This document shows positions 37,313 through 48,188 of a DNA stretch of 64,000 bases, piece by piece. Position 1 is the stretch's first letter. Every line of letters starts with the position of its first letter. The DNA lies in the NCBI RefSeq assembly GCF_900111585.1, contig NZ_FOHI01000004.1, positions 186,001-250,000 on the forward strand. Reading direction: 5' to 3'. The position numbers and the translations under genes are program-made. The notes under the pieces are model-generated. The model saw only the letters and a program-made list of their open reading frames with translations, did no database searches and was not told the origin of the DNA. This DNA is from Nitrosospira multiformis. Its GTDB lineage: Bacteria > Pseudomonadota > Gammaproteobacteria > Burkholderiales > Nitrosomonadaceae.

Positions 37313-37699
37313 ATGAAAAAGCCATTCTCGTGCAGCTTGATCGCTTTTGCTTTCCTCGCGGGATGTTCTACGATGGATTATGCTACAGATGAACATGAGG
37401 ACAAGGCGCTTCAGGAATTGGGACTGGCAGTCAGAAGTGCTGAAAATGAGGACGCAGGAGGCGTTATCGCCCATACTGAAAAAGCGAAGAAACACGTGAT
37501 CGAGGAAAACCACGAACATCCTTATACCCATCCGTTCATATCGATATATGGACAGTTTCCGAAAGCGGAACATGATATGGAAACATTCGAAGAAATGGAT
37601 AAGGCGATCGGGGAAGCGAAAAAAGGGAACTTTACAAGAGCCGCGGAGGCTGCCAGAAGAGCTTCTGTTCATCTGAAACAGAAAGCCCGGTCGAAATAG
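37313..37699 (+). CDS. His-rich SmbP-like lipoprotein
   Basis: About 128 residues from the ATG at 37313, which follows GGGAGAG and opens a lipoprotein signal ([18 protein letters not shown], lipobox LAGC); the in-frame frame runs back to 37202 but without a sensible N-terminus. The mature part is two helical hairpins with the spaced pattern [40 protein letters not shown], and later [20 protein letters not shown]. This resembles SmbP, the small metal-binding protein of Nitrosomonas, but with fewer His. It may buffer copper or other metals in the periplasm. The trehalose synthase gene starts one base after its stop, so the two are probably co-transcribed. Confidence 0.65.
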   Translation: MKKPFSCSLIAFAFLAGCSTMDYATDEHEDKALQELGLAVRSAENEDAGGVIAHTEKAKKHVIEENHEHPYTHPFISIYGQFPKAEHDMETFEEMDKAIGEAKKGNFTRAAEAARRASVHLKQKARSK

Positions 37700-37700
37700 C

Positions 37701-40700
37701 ATGGAACGAGAAGAAGATCCGTTCTGGTACAAGGACGCCATTATCTATGAATTGCACGTCAAGACATTCTTCGACAGTAATGGTGACGGCATAGGAGATT
37801 TTTCGGGCCTGATCTCCAAGCTCGACTATCTGGCGGAACTGGGCGTCACCGCGCTCTGGCTTCTTCCATTCTATCCGTCTCCGGGACGGGATGACGGTTA
37901 CGATATTTCCGATTATCACAGTGTGCACCCCGATGTCGGCACCTTGGAGGACTTTCACCGGTTTATCGCGGAAGCTCATGGTCGAGGTTTGCGCGTAATC
38001 ACGGAACTGGTGCTCAATCATACTTCCGATCAGCATCCATGGTTTCAGGCAGCTCGCCGCGCCCCACCGGGGTCCGTCAAGCGCGACTATTACGTATGGA
38101 GCGACGACAACACCAGGTACAGCGGTGCGCGCAGTATTTTCACGGACACAGAGGGATCCAACTGGGAATGGGATGATGTAGCCAAAGCCTATTACTGGCA
38201 CCGCTTTTTTTTCCATCAACCTGACTTGAATTTTGACAACCCCCATGTCTTTAACGCCATGATGCATGTGATGCGGCTCTGGCTGGATGCGGGTGTCGAT
38301 GGCATGCGCCTGGATGCCATGCCCTATCTGTGCGAGCGCGAGGGGACCAACTGCGAAAACCTGCCGGAGACTCATGCGGTGATCAAACGCATGCGTTCCG
38401 AACTGGATAAACACTACCGCAACCGGATGTTCCTGGCTGAGGCGAACCAGTGGCCGGAGGATGTACGCGAGTATTTTGGTGATGGCGACGAATGCCATAT
38501 GGCTTTCCATTTTCCACTCATGCCGCGAATGTACATGGCTATTGCGCGCGAAGATCGTCACCCCATTGTAGAGATCATGGAGCAGACACCAGACATTCCC
38601 GAGAATTGTCAGTGGGCAGTGTTTCTGCGCAACCACGATGAACTGACATTGGAGATGGTCACCGATCGCGAGCGGGACTATCTTCACCAGACATATGCAA
38701 TCGACCCTCAGGCCCGCCTGCATCTCGGTATTCGACGACGTCTGGCGCCCCTGATGGACAATGATCGGCACCGAATTGAATTGATGAATCTGCTGCTCAT
38801 GACCATGCCGGGGTCGCCCGTGCTCTACTATGGAGATGAGATCGGGATGGGTGATGACCTTCTCCTCGGTGATCGCAATGGTGTGCGCACACCCATGCAG
38901 TGGTCAGGGGGGGCTAACGGCGGGTTTTCAACGGCTGATTCTCAACAGCTTTTCCTGCCGACCATTATCGACCCCGTATATGGGTTTGGTGCAGTGAACG
39001 TGGATTCACAGAGGCGTAATTCGTCATCCCTGCTCAACTGGATGAAGCGCCTGATTGCGATGCGCAAGGCGCACCGAACCTTTGGTCGGGGTACGCTGCG
39101 TTTTTTGCGGCCTGGCAACCGCAAGATTCTTGCCTATCTGCGTGAGCATGAGGATGAAACGATTCTGTGCGTGGCTAATCTGTCCCGAGTCGCACAGCCA
39201 GTAGAACTGGATTTAAGCCAATTCAGGGGAAGAGTACCGGTTGAATTGATGGGTCGCACGCCATTCCCCCCCGTGGGGGAGCTGCCGTATCTTCTTACCT
39301 TGAGTGCTCATGGCTTTTATGCTTTCCGCCTGACAGCCGACGTGGCCGCCCCTGCCTGGCATGAGGAACGGCAGATATCGCCGGATCTGCCTGTCCTTGT
39401 GCTTGTGGAGTCGGGTTGGGGCACACTGTTGAACCGGGATGATGGTAGCGGGGGCATGAAAGACCTGATGGCTCGTCGTGCCCGCCAGCAGCTCGAGGGG
39501 CAGATCATGCCTCGCTTCTTTTATTCCCAATCCTGGTTTTTGATGCGAAACCTTCCCGTCAGAAAATTTGAGCTCGGGGAGATGCACGAGTGGTCGACAG
39601 AGCAAGGAAGCTGGCTGCTAGCCATCGTTGTTTTAACGCTGGCCAATGATGAGGTTTATCGCTTTGCCGTGCCTCTGGCACTGGTGTGGGAGGACGAGGA
39701 TGAGGCGATTGTGAGCACGCTACTGCATGCCACGCTTGCTAAGGTTCGCCGCCGGGAGCGGACAGGCGTGCTGTTCGACGCATTCTGGGATGATGGTTTC
39801 TGCCGCGCCATGGTTTCCAGCATGCATGATGGTTCTGCGCTCCTGTTTAAGCGTGGACAAGTGTCTTTCCATGCAACCACCGCTTTTTCCGGCCCGATGG
39901 TTTCAGGCGCATCAACAACGGTAACGCGGACAGTTTCGGAGAGAGGACGATTGTTCGTGAACATGGGCGACCGACTGGTACTGAAAGGATACCGCTGGCT
40001 TCTTCCCGGCGTGCACCCCGAACTGGAGATGTCGCGTTTTCTGACGGAGACAGCAAAATTTACTCATATGGCGCAACTGGCAGGCACCGTGGAGTACACG
40101 GACGGTGAGGGATGCAATTCCACTCTGGCAATCCTCGAGCACTACGCCGAGAATCAGGGTAGCGCCTGGGCTTATACGCAGGACTATCTGCAACGCTACC
40201 TGGATGAGTGCCGCACACAACAAAAGCGTCCCATTGATTCGCGGCATGTTGCCTACATGACCCTCATCAATACGCTGGGATTGCGTACGGCCGAATTTCA
40301 CCGGGCACTTGCGCCGGATGATGCAGATGGAGCTTTCGGCGTCGAACCCATTACCCCCGAAGATCTTGCGGAGTGGGTGAACACCGTGCGTGCGCAGATG
40401 GATGAAATGTACAAATTGCTGGAAGCGAAATGGCCGGATGTGCCCAAGTCCGTGCAGGGGGCCGGCAATGATCTTTTATCAGCCCGGTCGAAATTCTACC
40501 GTCGCATCACCCGCCTGGCAGCCATACATCCCGAGGCCTTGAAGGCGCGCTGCCATGGGGATTACAGCCTGCGTCAGGTGTGGCTCTCGAACAATGATTT
40601 TCTGATTACGAATTACGGCGGCGGTCCCGAACGCGCATGGCGTGAGCGCCGCTGGAAACAGAGCCCCCTCCGCGATGTGGCAGGCATGCTGTTTTCGTTT

Positions 40701-41003
40701 TCCGAGGTGGCGGCAGTGGCACTGGAGCATGTTACGGATGAATATTCGGAATCAACCGTTATGCTTGCACAACAAGCTGATAAATGGCGAGCGCTTGCTA
40801 GCGCGGATTTCCTCAAAAGCTATCGCAGGGCGATGAAGGGAAATTCCCTGTTCCCCGCTGATACCGGAGTAACCGATGCTTTGGTTACGCTCTTCATGGT
40901 GGAGAAAGCTGTTGCCAGCGTGAGTAACGCGCTCGCGCAACAATCGAAGTCAGTCGATGGAACCATGCAGCGACTGATACGGCTGATGCAGCGTAGAAGG
41001 TAG
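37701..41003 (+). CDS. treS: trehalose synthase fused to a maltokinase-like domain (TreS-Mak)
   Basis: An 1100-residue two-part enzyme. Residues 1-550 are a GH13 trehalose synthase that interconverts maltose and trehalose; the catalytic set is intact: nucleophile D205 (MRLDAMPY), acid/base E247 ([11 protein letters not shown]) and D313 ([10 protein letters not shown]). Residues about 570-1100 match the maltokinase (Pep2) domain that would make maltose 1-phosphate from maltose and ATP. There the kinase loop reads HGDYSLRQV (952-960) where HGD-x-H is usual, and the metal-binding DFEGEP reads NYGGGP (971-976), while the following [10 protein letters not shown] is normal. Phosphoryl transfer may therefore be lost. 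It starts one base after the lipoprotein stop. Confidence 0.92.
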   Translation: MEREEDPFWYKDAIIYELHVKTFFDSNGDGIGDFSGLISKLDYLAELGVTALWLLPFYPSPGRDDGYDISDYHSVHPDVGTLEDFHRFIAEAHGRGLRVITELVLNHTSDQHPWFQAARRAPPGSVKRDYYVWSDDNTRYSGARSIFTDTEGSNWEWDDVAKAYYWHRFFFHQPDLNFDNPHVFNAMMHVMRLWLDAGVDGMRLDAMPYLCEREGTNCENLPETHAVIKRMRSELDKHYRNRMFLAEANQWPEDVREYFGDGDECHMAFHFPLMPRMYMAIAREDRHPIVEIMEQTPDIPENCQWAVFLRNHDELTLEMVTDRERDYLHQTYAIDPQARLHLGIRRRLAPLMDNDRHRIELMNLLLMTMPGSPVLYYGDEIGMGDDLLLGDRNGVRTPMQWSGGANGGFSTADSQQLFLPTIIDPVYGFGAVNVDSQRRNSSSLLNWMKRLIAMRKAHRTFGRGTLRFLRPGNRKILAYLREHEDETILCVANLSRVAQPVELDLSQFRGRVPVELMGRTPFPPVGELPYLLTLSAHGFYAFRLTADVAAPAWHEERQISPDLPVLVLVESGWGTLLNRDDGSGGMKDLMARRARQQLEGQIMPRFFYSQSWFLMRNLPVRKFELGEMHEWSTEQGSWLLAIVVLTLANDEVYRFAVPLALVWEDEDEAIVSTLLHATLAKVRRRERTGVLFDAFWDDGFCRAMVSSMHDGSALLFKRGQVSFHATTAFSGPMVSGASTTVTRTVSERGRLFVNMGDRLVLKGYRWLLPGVHPELEMSRFLTETAKFTHMAQLAGTVEYTDGEGCNSTLAILEHYAENQGSAWAYTQDYLQRYLDECRTQQKRPIDSRHVAYMTLINTLGLRTAEFHRALAPDDADGAFGVEPITPEDLAEWVNTVRAQMDEMYKLLEAKWPDVPKSVQGAGNDLLSARSKFYRRITRLAAIHPEALKARCHGDYSLRQVWLSNNDFLITNYGGGPERAWRERRWKQSPLRDVAGMLFSFSEVAAVALEHVTDEYSESTVMLAQQADKWRALASADFLKSYRRAMKGNSLFPADTGVTDALVTLFMVEKAVASVSNALAQQSKSVDGTMQRLIRLMQRRR

Positions 41004-41025
41004 AATAAGGGGAAGAGGGAAAGGC

Positions 41026-42897
41026 GTGCTGACACGACTTCATGACATGCCCTATGGCGCTCAAATTACGGATGGCGGAGTGCGCTTCCGTCTTTGGGCA
41101 CCTGGGTGCAAACAGGTGGGATTGTGCCTTGCAGACGGGCGGACGAATGAGCAACACGAACTGATACTCCCCATGAGTCCTCGCACAGGGGGATGGTTCG
41201 AGTCGACTGTAGCGGAAGCAGGCACAGGAATGCGCTACGGGTTCGACGTGAACGGTGTCCGCGTTCCCGATCCCGCCTCGCGCTTCAATCCGGATGATGT
41301 GCATGGTTTAAGTGAGGTGATCGATCCTTCCACCTTCGCCTGGCGGGATGCGAAATGGCGTGGACGGCCATGGGAAGAAACCGTCATCTATGAGCTGCAT
41401 GTAGGCACGTTCTCACCCGAGGGAACCTTCAACGGCGTATCCCAGAGACTGGACTATCTGGTCGAACTCGGCGTGACCGCCATCGAGCTCATGCCGGTTG
41501 CCGATTTTCCAGGCTCGCGAAACTGGGGCTATGATGGCGTCCTGCTTTACGCGCCCGATAGCCGTTACGGACGTCCGGAGGATCTCAAGGAACTGGTTCA
41601 GGCCGCGCATGAACGGGGACTGATGATTCTGCTCGATGTCGTCTACAATCATTTCGGGCCGGAAGGAAACTATCTTCACCTTTATGCAAGGGATTTTTTT
41701 ACTGAGCGCCATCACACTCCGTGGGGTGCGGCAATAAATTTCGATGGCCCCGCAAGCCAGCAGGTACGCGAGTTTTTCATCCACAACGCGTTGTATTGGC
41801 TGCAAGAGTATCACTTCGATGGCCTGCGGCTCGATGCAGTACATGCGATCATCGACCATTCCAGTCCGCACATCCTTGTCGAGCTGGCGGAGCGTGTACG
41901 TGCTGAGGTCGATGCAGAACGCCACGTGCATCTGATCCTGGAAAACGATGCCAACAATGCCCGTTACCTGACAAACGGCTGGTACGACGCCCAATGGAAC
42001 GACGATATTCACCACGCTCTGCATGTGCTTTCTACACACGAGAGTGATGGATACTATATTGATTATGCCGACAATCCGGTACGTCATCTCGGGCGCTGCC
42101 TGGCGGAAGGATTTGGCTATCAGGGAGAGATATCCGTTTATCGCGATAATACGACGCGTGGAGAGGCAAGTATTCATCTGCCGCCCCAGGCTTTCATTTC
42201 CTTTCTGCAATCCCACGATCAGGCGGGCAACCGTGCATTTGGCGAGCGTATTAACCATATTGGCGAGGAAGCGTTGACACGTGCGGCGGCAGCCATCTAT
42301 TTGCTGGCTCCCGGCATTCCCATGCTGTTCATGGGCGAGGAATTTGCCGCAAAATCGCCTTTCCTGTTTTTCTGCGACTTTGGAGGGGATCTTCGCGAAG
42401 CTGTGACACAGGGCCGACGGAGGGAATTCGCCCGCTTTGCCCATTTTGGGCAAGGCATGACCGAGATACCGGATCCAAATGCTGTTCAGACTTTTCTTAT
42501 CTCTAAAATCGACTGGAGTTCACTCAGGGATGAAGCGCACCTTGCCTGGCTGGAGTATTACCGCAACCTGATGAAACTTCGCAGCGAAATTATCGTACCG
42601 CGCCTTCGCGGAATGAAGGGTAATTCCGCACATTTTGAGGTATTCGCGCCCAAGTGCCTCCGCGTCTGCTGGCAGTTGGGCGACGATTCCACCTTGCGGC
42701 TATTGGCGAATTTTTCTGATACGAACGTAGCGGCTCCCGAGTCCGCCGGGCAAATCGTGTTTGCATCCCCAAGTGCAATACCAATATCTTCCCGCGCAAC
42801 GAAAAGTATCCGGGCGAAAAGTATCCTGGCGCCTCGTTCGGTAGTTTGGATGCTCGAACCGGCTGCCGATAAAAGTAAAAGCAGTTTTACCTGGTAA
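41026..42897 (+). CDS. treZ: malto-oligosyltrehalose trehalohydrolase (TreZ)
   Basis: A 623-residue GH13 enzyme that releases trehalose from maltooligosyl-trehalose made by TreY. It starts at GTG 41026 behind GGGGAAGAGGGAAAGG. An N-terminal beta-sandwich (about 1-95; GGVRFRLWAPGCKQVGLCLA) precedes the barrel. The catalytic residues are in place: D270 (GLRLDAVHAI), E306 (LILENDANNARYL) and D398 (LQSHDQAGNR). The C-terminal Ser/Lys-rich tail is divergent. It lies 22 bases after the trehalose synthase and 54 bases before the MalQ-TreY fusion gene on the same strand, so it is part of one operon. Confidence 0.93.
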   Translation: MLTRLHDMPYGAQITDGGVRFRLWAPGCKQVGLCLADGRTNEQHELILPMSPRTGGWFESTVAEAGTGMRYGFDVNGVRVPDPASRFNPDDVHGLSEVIDPSTFAWRDAKWRGRPWEETVIYELHVGTFSPEGTFNGVSQRLDYLVELGVTAIELMPVADFPGSRNWGYDGVLLYAPDSRYGRPEDLKELVQAAHERGLMILLDVVYNHFGPEGNYLHLYARDFFTERHHTPWGAAINFDGPASQQVREFFIHNALYWLQEYHFDGLRLDAVHAIIDHSSPHILVELAERVRAEVDAERHVHLILENDANNARYLTNGWYDAQWNDDIHHALHVLSTHESDGYYIDYADNPVRHLGRCLAEGFGYQGEISVYRDNTTRGEASIHLPPQAFISFLQSHDQAGNRAFGERINHIGEEALTRAAAAIYLLAPGIPMLFMGEEFAAKSPFLFFCDFGGDLREAVTQGRRREFARFAHFGQGMTEIPDPNAVQTFLISKIDWSSLRDEAHLAWLEYYRNLMKLRSEIIVPRLRGMKGNSAHFEVFAPKCLRVCWQLGDDSTLRLLANFSDTNVAAPESAGQIVFASPSAIPISSRATKSIRAKSILAPRSVVWMLEPAADKSKSSFTW

Positions 42898-42951
42898 CAA
42901 CCGCCAAAGCTGAAATGAAGGGAAAGCACAAGGGAATATCGAGGGAGAAGC

Positions 42952-45900
42952 ATGAGCAATCCGCTTGACCAGCTGTGCGAATTATATGGCGTGCTACCCT
43001 GCTACAGCGATATCTGGGGAAATACCCGCCACACTTCGGAGGACGCAAAGCGCGCTCTACTCGGGGCAATGGGGGTTGCAGCGGCCACGGAAGAGGAAAT
43101 TTCAGCGTCCCTGCACACTTTTATAAGGCGCAAATGGGAGCATGTGTTGTCGCCCGTACAAGTGGTGCGGGAGTGGATGCGACCCTATCGCATTGCAGTC
43201 GCGCTACCGGCCGCCGAGGGCAAGGGGGCCTATCGCTGGCGCTTGTACAGGGAATCCGGGGCCGAAGACTACGAAGAATTTATTCCTGACGGCTTGGAAG
43301 AGGTCGAGCGTTATCGCTTCACCGCTCGCGGCGGTTTCGGCAGTTTCGATGATCCCGGCGCCCAGGAATTCGTGCGGCGAATTCTGGTGCTGGATCTCCC
43401 GGTGGAACCAGGGTACCACCGGCTTTCCATCGAAAAGAGCGATGGCCTCGCTCTGGCTGAAATGCCGTTTATTGTGGCTCCTGCCATTTGTTATTGGCCG
43501 CCAGGTATCGAAGGTGAGAGGCGGGTGTGGGGGCCCGCCCTCCAGTTATATGGTATTCGTTCCCAGCGCAATTATGGCATCGGGGATTTCAGCGATCTTC
43601 GACGCCTGGTCGAATTCTATGCCAGTGCGGGGGGAAGCACGCTGCTGCTCAACCCGCTTCATGCGTTATTTCCCGATGCTCCGGAACACACCAGTCCCTA
43701 CAGTCCCTCCAGCCGCACCTGGTTCAACCCGCTTTACCTGGATGTGGAAGCCATACCCGAATTTGCGGGATGCGAGGAAGCACGCTCGATAGTGCTCGCG
43801 CCGGAATTCCAGGCGCGGCTGCGCGCGCTTCGTGCTACCGAACAGGTGGATTATAGAAGTGTTGCGGAGGCGAAATCGGAAGTCCTCGTCTGCCTGTACC
43901 GCCATTTCCGTAGTACCCATCTAGCGCAAAATACTGGTCGTGCGCGTGCTTTTCGTGTTTTCCAGGCGGAGCACGGCGAGATTCTTCGCAAGCAGGCGCT
44001 GTTCGAGGCGCTTCAGGAATATTTTCGGGCAGGGGACAGCTCTGTATGGGGGTGGCGCGTATGGCCCGAAGCATACCGCGATCCCGCAGCTCCGGAGGTG
44101 GCCGCATTCTGCGAAGCTCATCTCGATCGCGTGGAATATTTCGAATACCTGCAGTGGCAGGTTTCCCTGCAACTGGGAGCGGTCGGCACACGCTCATGGG
44201 AAGTGGGTTTCAACATTGGTTTAATGTTCGATCTGGCGATCGGTGTAGCGGAAGGTGGCGGGGCAACGTGGTCCCGCCGTGAACTTTACGCACTTGAAGC
44301 CAGTGCAGGCGCGCCACCCGATGACTTCAACCGCCTGGGGCAGAACTGGGGCCTGCCGCCCTGGATTCCACATCAGCTCACTGCATCCGCTTATGCACCT
44401 TTCATTGAAGTTCTACGCGCCAACATGCGGGACAGCGGCTCGCTGCGCATAGATCACGTAATGGGCCTGCGCCGCCTGTTCTGGGTAGTGCGCGGGCTGC
44501 CCGCAACGGAGGGCGCGTACATACGCTATCCCTTTGAAGATATGCTGAGCATTCTGGCACTGGAGAGCCAGCGCAACCGCTGCCTGGTGGTAGGTGAAGA
44601 TTTAGGGACAGTACCACCGGAAGTACGCGAAGCTTTGCATCCCGCAAATGTGATGTCCACACGGTTATTATATTTCGAGCGGCGCGACGACGGGCAGTTG
44701 AAGCCGCCGCAGGAGTACCCGGCAAATGCCGTAGTGGCAGTAACAACCCACGACCTTCCGACTCTGGCGGGATTCTGGCAAGGGCTCGATATTGATTTGC
44801 GCGACCGTCACAATCTGTTTCCCGAGGATGAGATGCGGAACAGGCAAATCGTGGAGCGCGCGGCAGACCGTGCACAGCTCCTGGTGGCATTGGAGAGTGA
44901 AGGCGTGTTGCCGTCGAGAGGCGGGCTTCATCAGGTCGGCTTCCCGGAAATGACGGCGGAACTCGCGGCAGCAGTGTACACCTATCTGGCCCGTGCACCG
45001 TCGAAACTTCTGCTGCTGCAACTCGAAGATGGCTTCGGGGTACTTGAGCAACCGAATCTGCCCGGTGCAACAGGAGACACTTACCCATCCTGGCGTCTCA
45101 AACTGCCCCTCAATCTGGAGGAGTGGCAGGGAAGCGCCTGGCTGCAGGGAATAATGCTGGCGTTGCGTCGAGAGCGTCCCTTATCGCAAGCGCCCACCTC
45201 CTCAGAGGGCGAAGTCGCGCAGGACGTACAAGCGCAGATTCCACGGGCAACTTACCGCTTGCAATTGAATCGGGACTTCAATCTGAGGCAGGCAACGGAA
45301 CTGATCCCGTACCTGGATGAGCTGGGTATCAGTCATTGTTATCTTTCGCCCCTCCTCAAAGCGCGCCCTGACAGCGCCCACGGCTATGACGTAACCGACC
45401 ATGGCAGGCTCAATCCGGAGATCACGAGCGCCCGGGACTTCGAACGGTTTGCTGCTGCCTTGAAACGCCATGGAATGAGCCAGATCATGGATGTGGTTCC
45501 CAATCACATGTCCATCACTGGGGCTGATAACGAATGGTGGCTGGATGTACTGGAAAATGGTCCGGCGTCCCGCTTTGCCAGCTATTTTGACATTGACTGG
45601 TATGTGATGGGAGAGCACCTGCCGGGCCAGGTGCTGCTGCCTGTTCTGGGTGATCACTATGGCGCGATTCTGGAGAAGGGCGAACTCAAGCTTGTGTTCG
45701 ACCCCGAACAAGGCTCCTTCAGTGTTTTTTATCATGAGCACCGGTTTCCTGTGGACCCGCGTGAATATCCGCGCATTCTTGGGTACGAACTCGAACGTCT
45801 CGGGATGCGGCTGGGAGAACAGCACCCGGAGTTTCTGGAACTCCAGTCTCTAGTCACGGCGTTTAACCATCTGCCACTGCGTGACCGAGTTTCCCCCGAT

Positions 45901-48147
45901 GCGATCACCGAACGAGCGCGCGACAAGGAGATACACAAACGCCATCTGGCTTCGCTGCTCGTGATGAGCGCAGACATTGCCCAATTCGTTCAGGAGAATG
46001 TGTCCGTTTTCAACGGGGACACGCCGGGGGAGCGACCCAAGAGCTTCGATCTTCTGCATGAACTGCTGAGCCTCCAGGCCTACCGTCTGGCTTTCTGGCG
46101 TGCTGCAGCGGACGAGATCAATTACCGCCGTTTCTTTGATATCAATGATCTGGCGGCGCTGCGCATGGACAACCCGGAAGTGTTCGAAAGCACGCACCAC
46201 CTGATTCGCGAACTGATCGTGCGCGGGTATGTGAGCGGGTTACGCATCGATCATCCGGATGGCTTGTACGCCCCCAAGGAATACTTCGAGCGTCTGCAGG
46301 CAATGGCCGCAGCAGCATTGTTTCCGGGAAAATTAAAAGAGGGAGCCAAGCCGCTCTACATCGTGGCGGAGAAAATACTCGCCTCTCATGAACATCTTCC
46401 GAAGAGCTGGCCCATCCACGGCACTACCGGATACAACTTTGCCGCGGTTTGCTCCGGCCTTTTTGTCGACACTGGCGCTGCCGACCATTTCACCCGTATT
46501 TATGAGCGCTTTATTCGGACACGTTTGGATCTCGGCGCAATGATACGAACGAACAAACACTTGATCATGGAAAGCGCGCTGGTAGGTGAGCTTCAGGTAC
46601 TGGCTATACAATTGGCACGTATTGCCAAAGGTGATCGCCGCACGTGTGATTTTACCTTCAACAGCCAGCGCAGTGCTCTCGCCCAGATTGTCGCCAACTT
46701 TCCTGTCTATCGTACTTATGTATCCGATTGCGAAAGTTCTGCTGATGATGTCCGTTATGTCGACTGGGCGGTTGAGGTAGCCAAGAAGCGCAGCCAGGCA
46801 GTTGACACCACTATCTTCGATTTCGTGCGGGAGGTGTTGCTGGGTCGGCACGCCAGGGGTCAAAGCGAAGCATACAAAAACGCCATATGTGCCTTCGCCA
46901 TGAAGTTTCAGCAGTACACCAGCCCGGTAATGGCCAAGGCAATGGAGGACACGACCTTCTACCAGTATAACCGTCTGGTATCTCTCAACGAGGTCGGCAA
47001 TGAGCCGCAACGGTTCGGCGTGTCGCTCGCAGCGTTTCACCGGGAAAATCAGGAGCGAGCGAGCCATTGGCCGCATGCCATGCTGTCCACTTCGAGTCAC
47101 GACAGTAAGCGGTCGGAAGATGTACGGGCGCGCATAAGCGTTCTCTCCGAAATACCCGATCAGTGGGCACGGACTCTTAAGCGATGGAACAGGCTCAATC
47201 GCAGCAGTCGTCGGGAGTTGGGCAACACTTATGCGCCGAGCCGGAATGACGAGTACCTGCTATACCAGATATTGCTGGGCATATGGCCTTTTGACACACC
47301 GCACGGCGAGGAATTGGCAGAGCTGTCCGACCGCGTAGTTGCCTACATGCGCAAGGCGGCGCGAGAAGCGAAGGTGAGCAGCTCCTGGATCAACCCTGAT
47401 AGCGAATATGAGGCAGCAATGCAGGACTTCGTGCATGCGCTTCTCTCCGAGCAGCCCAACAATCTGTTCCTGCGCGACTTTCTGCCTTTCCAGCAGCAGA
47501 TTGCATGGGCGGGCGCCTTCAACAGCTTGTCACAAGTGTTACTCAAACTTACGTCACCAGGAGTACCGGATATCTACCAGGGCAACGAAACCTGGGACTT
47601 CAGTCTCGTGGATCCGGACAACAGGCGTCCTGTGGACTATACGGGGCGTCGCAGGTCCTTGCAGGCCATCCGCTCGATGCATGCTGAAGAAGGCCCTGGC
47701 GCCTGCGCGCAGCATCTGATGGAGAATCTGCGGGACGGCCGAATCAAGCTCTATCTGAGCTGGAAAGCGCTCACATTCCGTCGCGAGCACGAACAGTTTT
47801 TCCGCGAGGGCGACTACCTGCCGCTAAAAGCGTATGGGGACTGTAGTGAGCACGTATGCGTGTTTGCACGGCGTCGGGAAAATGAAATTCTTGTCGTTGC
47901 CGTACCGCGATTGCTCGGCAGGCTCATCGGAGAACAACACAGGTTCCCAGTCGGTAAATCCATCTGGACCGACACCTGGGTGGAACTGCCTTCAGACGAG
48001 TTGCGCGAGAAGTGGATCAATGTGTTGACTGGCGAGATCCTTACCACGCAGAGGACGGAGGAGGCGTGCAGGAGGTTTGGGTTGGCTCACCTTTTCGGGA
48101 CGTTTCCTTATGCATTGCTATCCCCTTTCGAGCCGACGACGGGATGA
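42952..48147 (+). CDS. 4-alpha-glucanotransferase/maltooligosyltrehalose synthase fusion (MalQ-TreY)
   Basis: A 1731-residue chain carrying two enzymes. Residues 1 to about 745 are a GH77 amylomaltase that moves glucan chains between maltodextrins; nucleophile D501 (SLRIDHVMGLRRLFWV), acid/base E549 (VVGEDLGTVP) and D601 (TTHDLPTLAGFW) are all present, as is an N-terminal MalN-type region. Residues 764-1731 are a GH13 TreY that turns the reducing-end bond of maltodextrin into a trehalose bond; it opens ATYRLQLNRDFNLRQA and keeps D1100 (GLRIDHPDGLY), E1140 (IVAEKIL) and D1384 (SSHDSKRSED). The two joined at about 745-763 by a short polar linker. Both halves are full length. Confidence 0.93.
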   Translation: MSNPLDQLCELYGVLPCYSDIWGNTRHTSEDAKRALLGAMGVAAATEEEISASLHTFIRRKWEHVLSPVQVVREWMRPYRIAVALPAAEGKGAYRWRLYRESGAEDYEEFIPDGLEEVERYRFTARGGFGSFDDPGAQEFVRRILVLDLPVEPGYHRLSIEKSDGLALAEMPFIVAPAICYWPPGIEGERRVWGPALQLYGIRSQRNYGIGDFSDLRRLVEFYASAGGSTLLLNPLHALFPDAPEHTSPYSPSSRTWFNPLYLDVEAIPEFAGCEEARSIVLAPEFQARLRALRATEQVDYRSVAEAKSEVLVCLYRHFRSTHLAQNTGRARAFRVFQAEHGEILRKQALFEALQEYFRAGDSSVWGWRVWPEAYRDPAAPEVAAFCEAHLDRVEYFEYLQWQVSLQLGAVGTRSWEVGFNIGLMFDLAIGVAEGGGATWSRRELYALEASAGAPPDDFNRLGQNWGLPPWIPHQLTASAYAPFIEVLRANMRDSGSLRIDHVMGLRRLFWVVRGLPATEGAYIRYPFEDMLSILALESQRNRCLVVGEDLGTVPPEVREALHPANVMSTRLLYFERRDDGQLKPPQEYPANAVVAVTTHDLPTLAGFWQGLDIDLRDRHNLFPEDEMRNRQIVERAADRAQLLVALESEGVLPSRGGLHQVGFPEMTAELAAAVYTYLARAPSKLLLLQLEDGFGVLEQPNLPGATGDTYPSWRLKLPLNLEEWQGSAWLQGIMLALRRERPLSQAPTSSEGEVAQDVQAQIPRATYRLQLNRDFNLRQATELIPYLDELGISHCYLSPLLKARPDSAHGYDVTDHGRLNPEITSARDFERFAAALKRHGMSQIMDVVPNHMSITGADNEWWLDVLENGPASRFASYFDIDWYVMGEHLPGQVLLPVLGDHYGAILEKGELKLVFDPEQGSFSVFYHEHRFPVDPREYPRILGYELERLGMRLGEQHPEFLELQSLVTAFNHLPLRDRVSPDAITERARDKEIHKRHLASLLVMSADIAQFVQENVSVFNGDTPGERPKSFDLLHELLSLQAYRLAFWRAAADEINYRRFFDINDLAALRMDNPEVFESTHHLIRELIVRGYVSGLRIDHPDGLYAPKEYFERLQAMAAAALFPGKLKEGAKPLYIVAEKILASHEHLPKSWPIHGTTGYNFAAVCSGLFVDTGAADHFTRIYERFIRTRLDLGAMIRTNKHLIMESALVGELQVLAIQLARIAKGDRRTCDFTFNSQRSALAQIVANFPVYRTYVSDCESSADDVRYVDWAVEVAKKRSQAVDTTIFDFVREVLLGRHARGQSEAYKNAICAFAMKFQQYTSPVMAKAMEDTTFYQYNRLVSLNEVGNEPQRFGVSLAAFHRENQERASHWPHAMLSTSSHDSKRSEDVRARISVLSEIPDQWARTLKRWNRLNRSSRRELGNTYAPSRNDEYLLYQILLGIWPFDTPHGEELAELSDRVVAYMRKAAREAKVSSSWINPDSEYEAAMQDFVHALLSEQPNNLFLRDFLPFQQQIAWAGAFNSLSQVLLKLTSPGVPDIYQGNETWDFSLVDPDNRRPVDYTGRRRSLQAIRSMHAEEGPGACAQHLMENLRDGRIKLYLSWKALTFRREHEQFFREGDYLPLKAYGDCSEHVCVFARRRENEILVVAVPRLLGRLIGEQHRFPVGKSIWTDTWVELPSDELREKWINVLTGEILTTQRTEEACRRFGLAHLFGTFPYALLSPFEPTTG

Positions 48148-48188
48148 AGCGGGGATATTTGCAGAGGCTCACCCTGGATGAGAGAGTT

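Noticed and set aside
37632-38771. 379-residue open frame on the minus strand
   Set aside because: It is antisense to the TreS domain; its reading is low-complexity and motif-free.
41413-42453. 346-residue open frame on the minus strand
   Set aside because: It lies antisense to treZ, whose catalytic residues and start site are clear.
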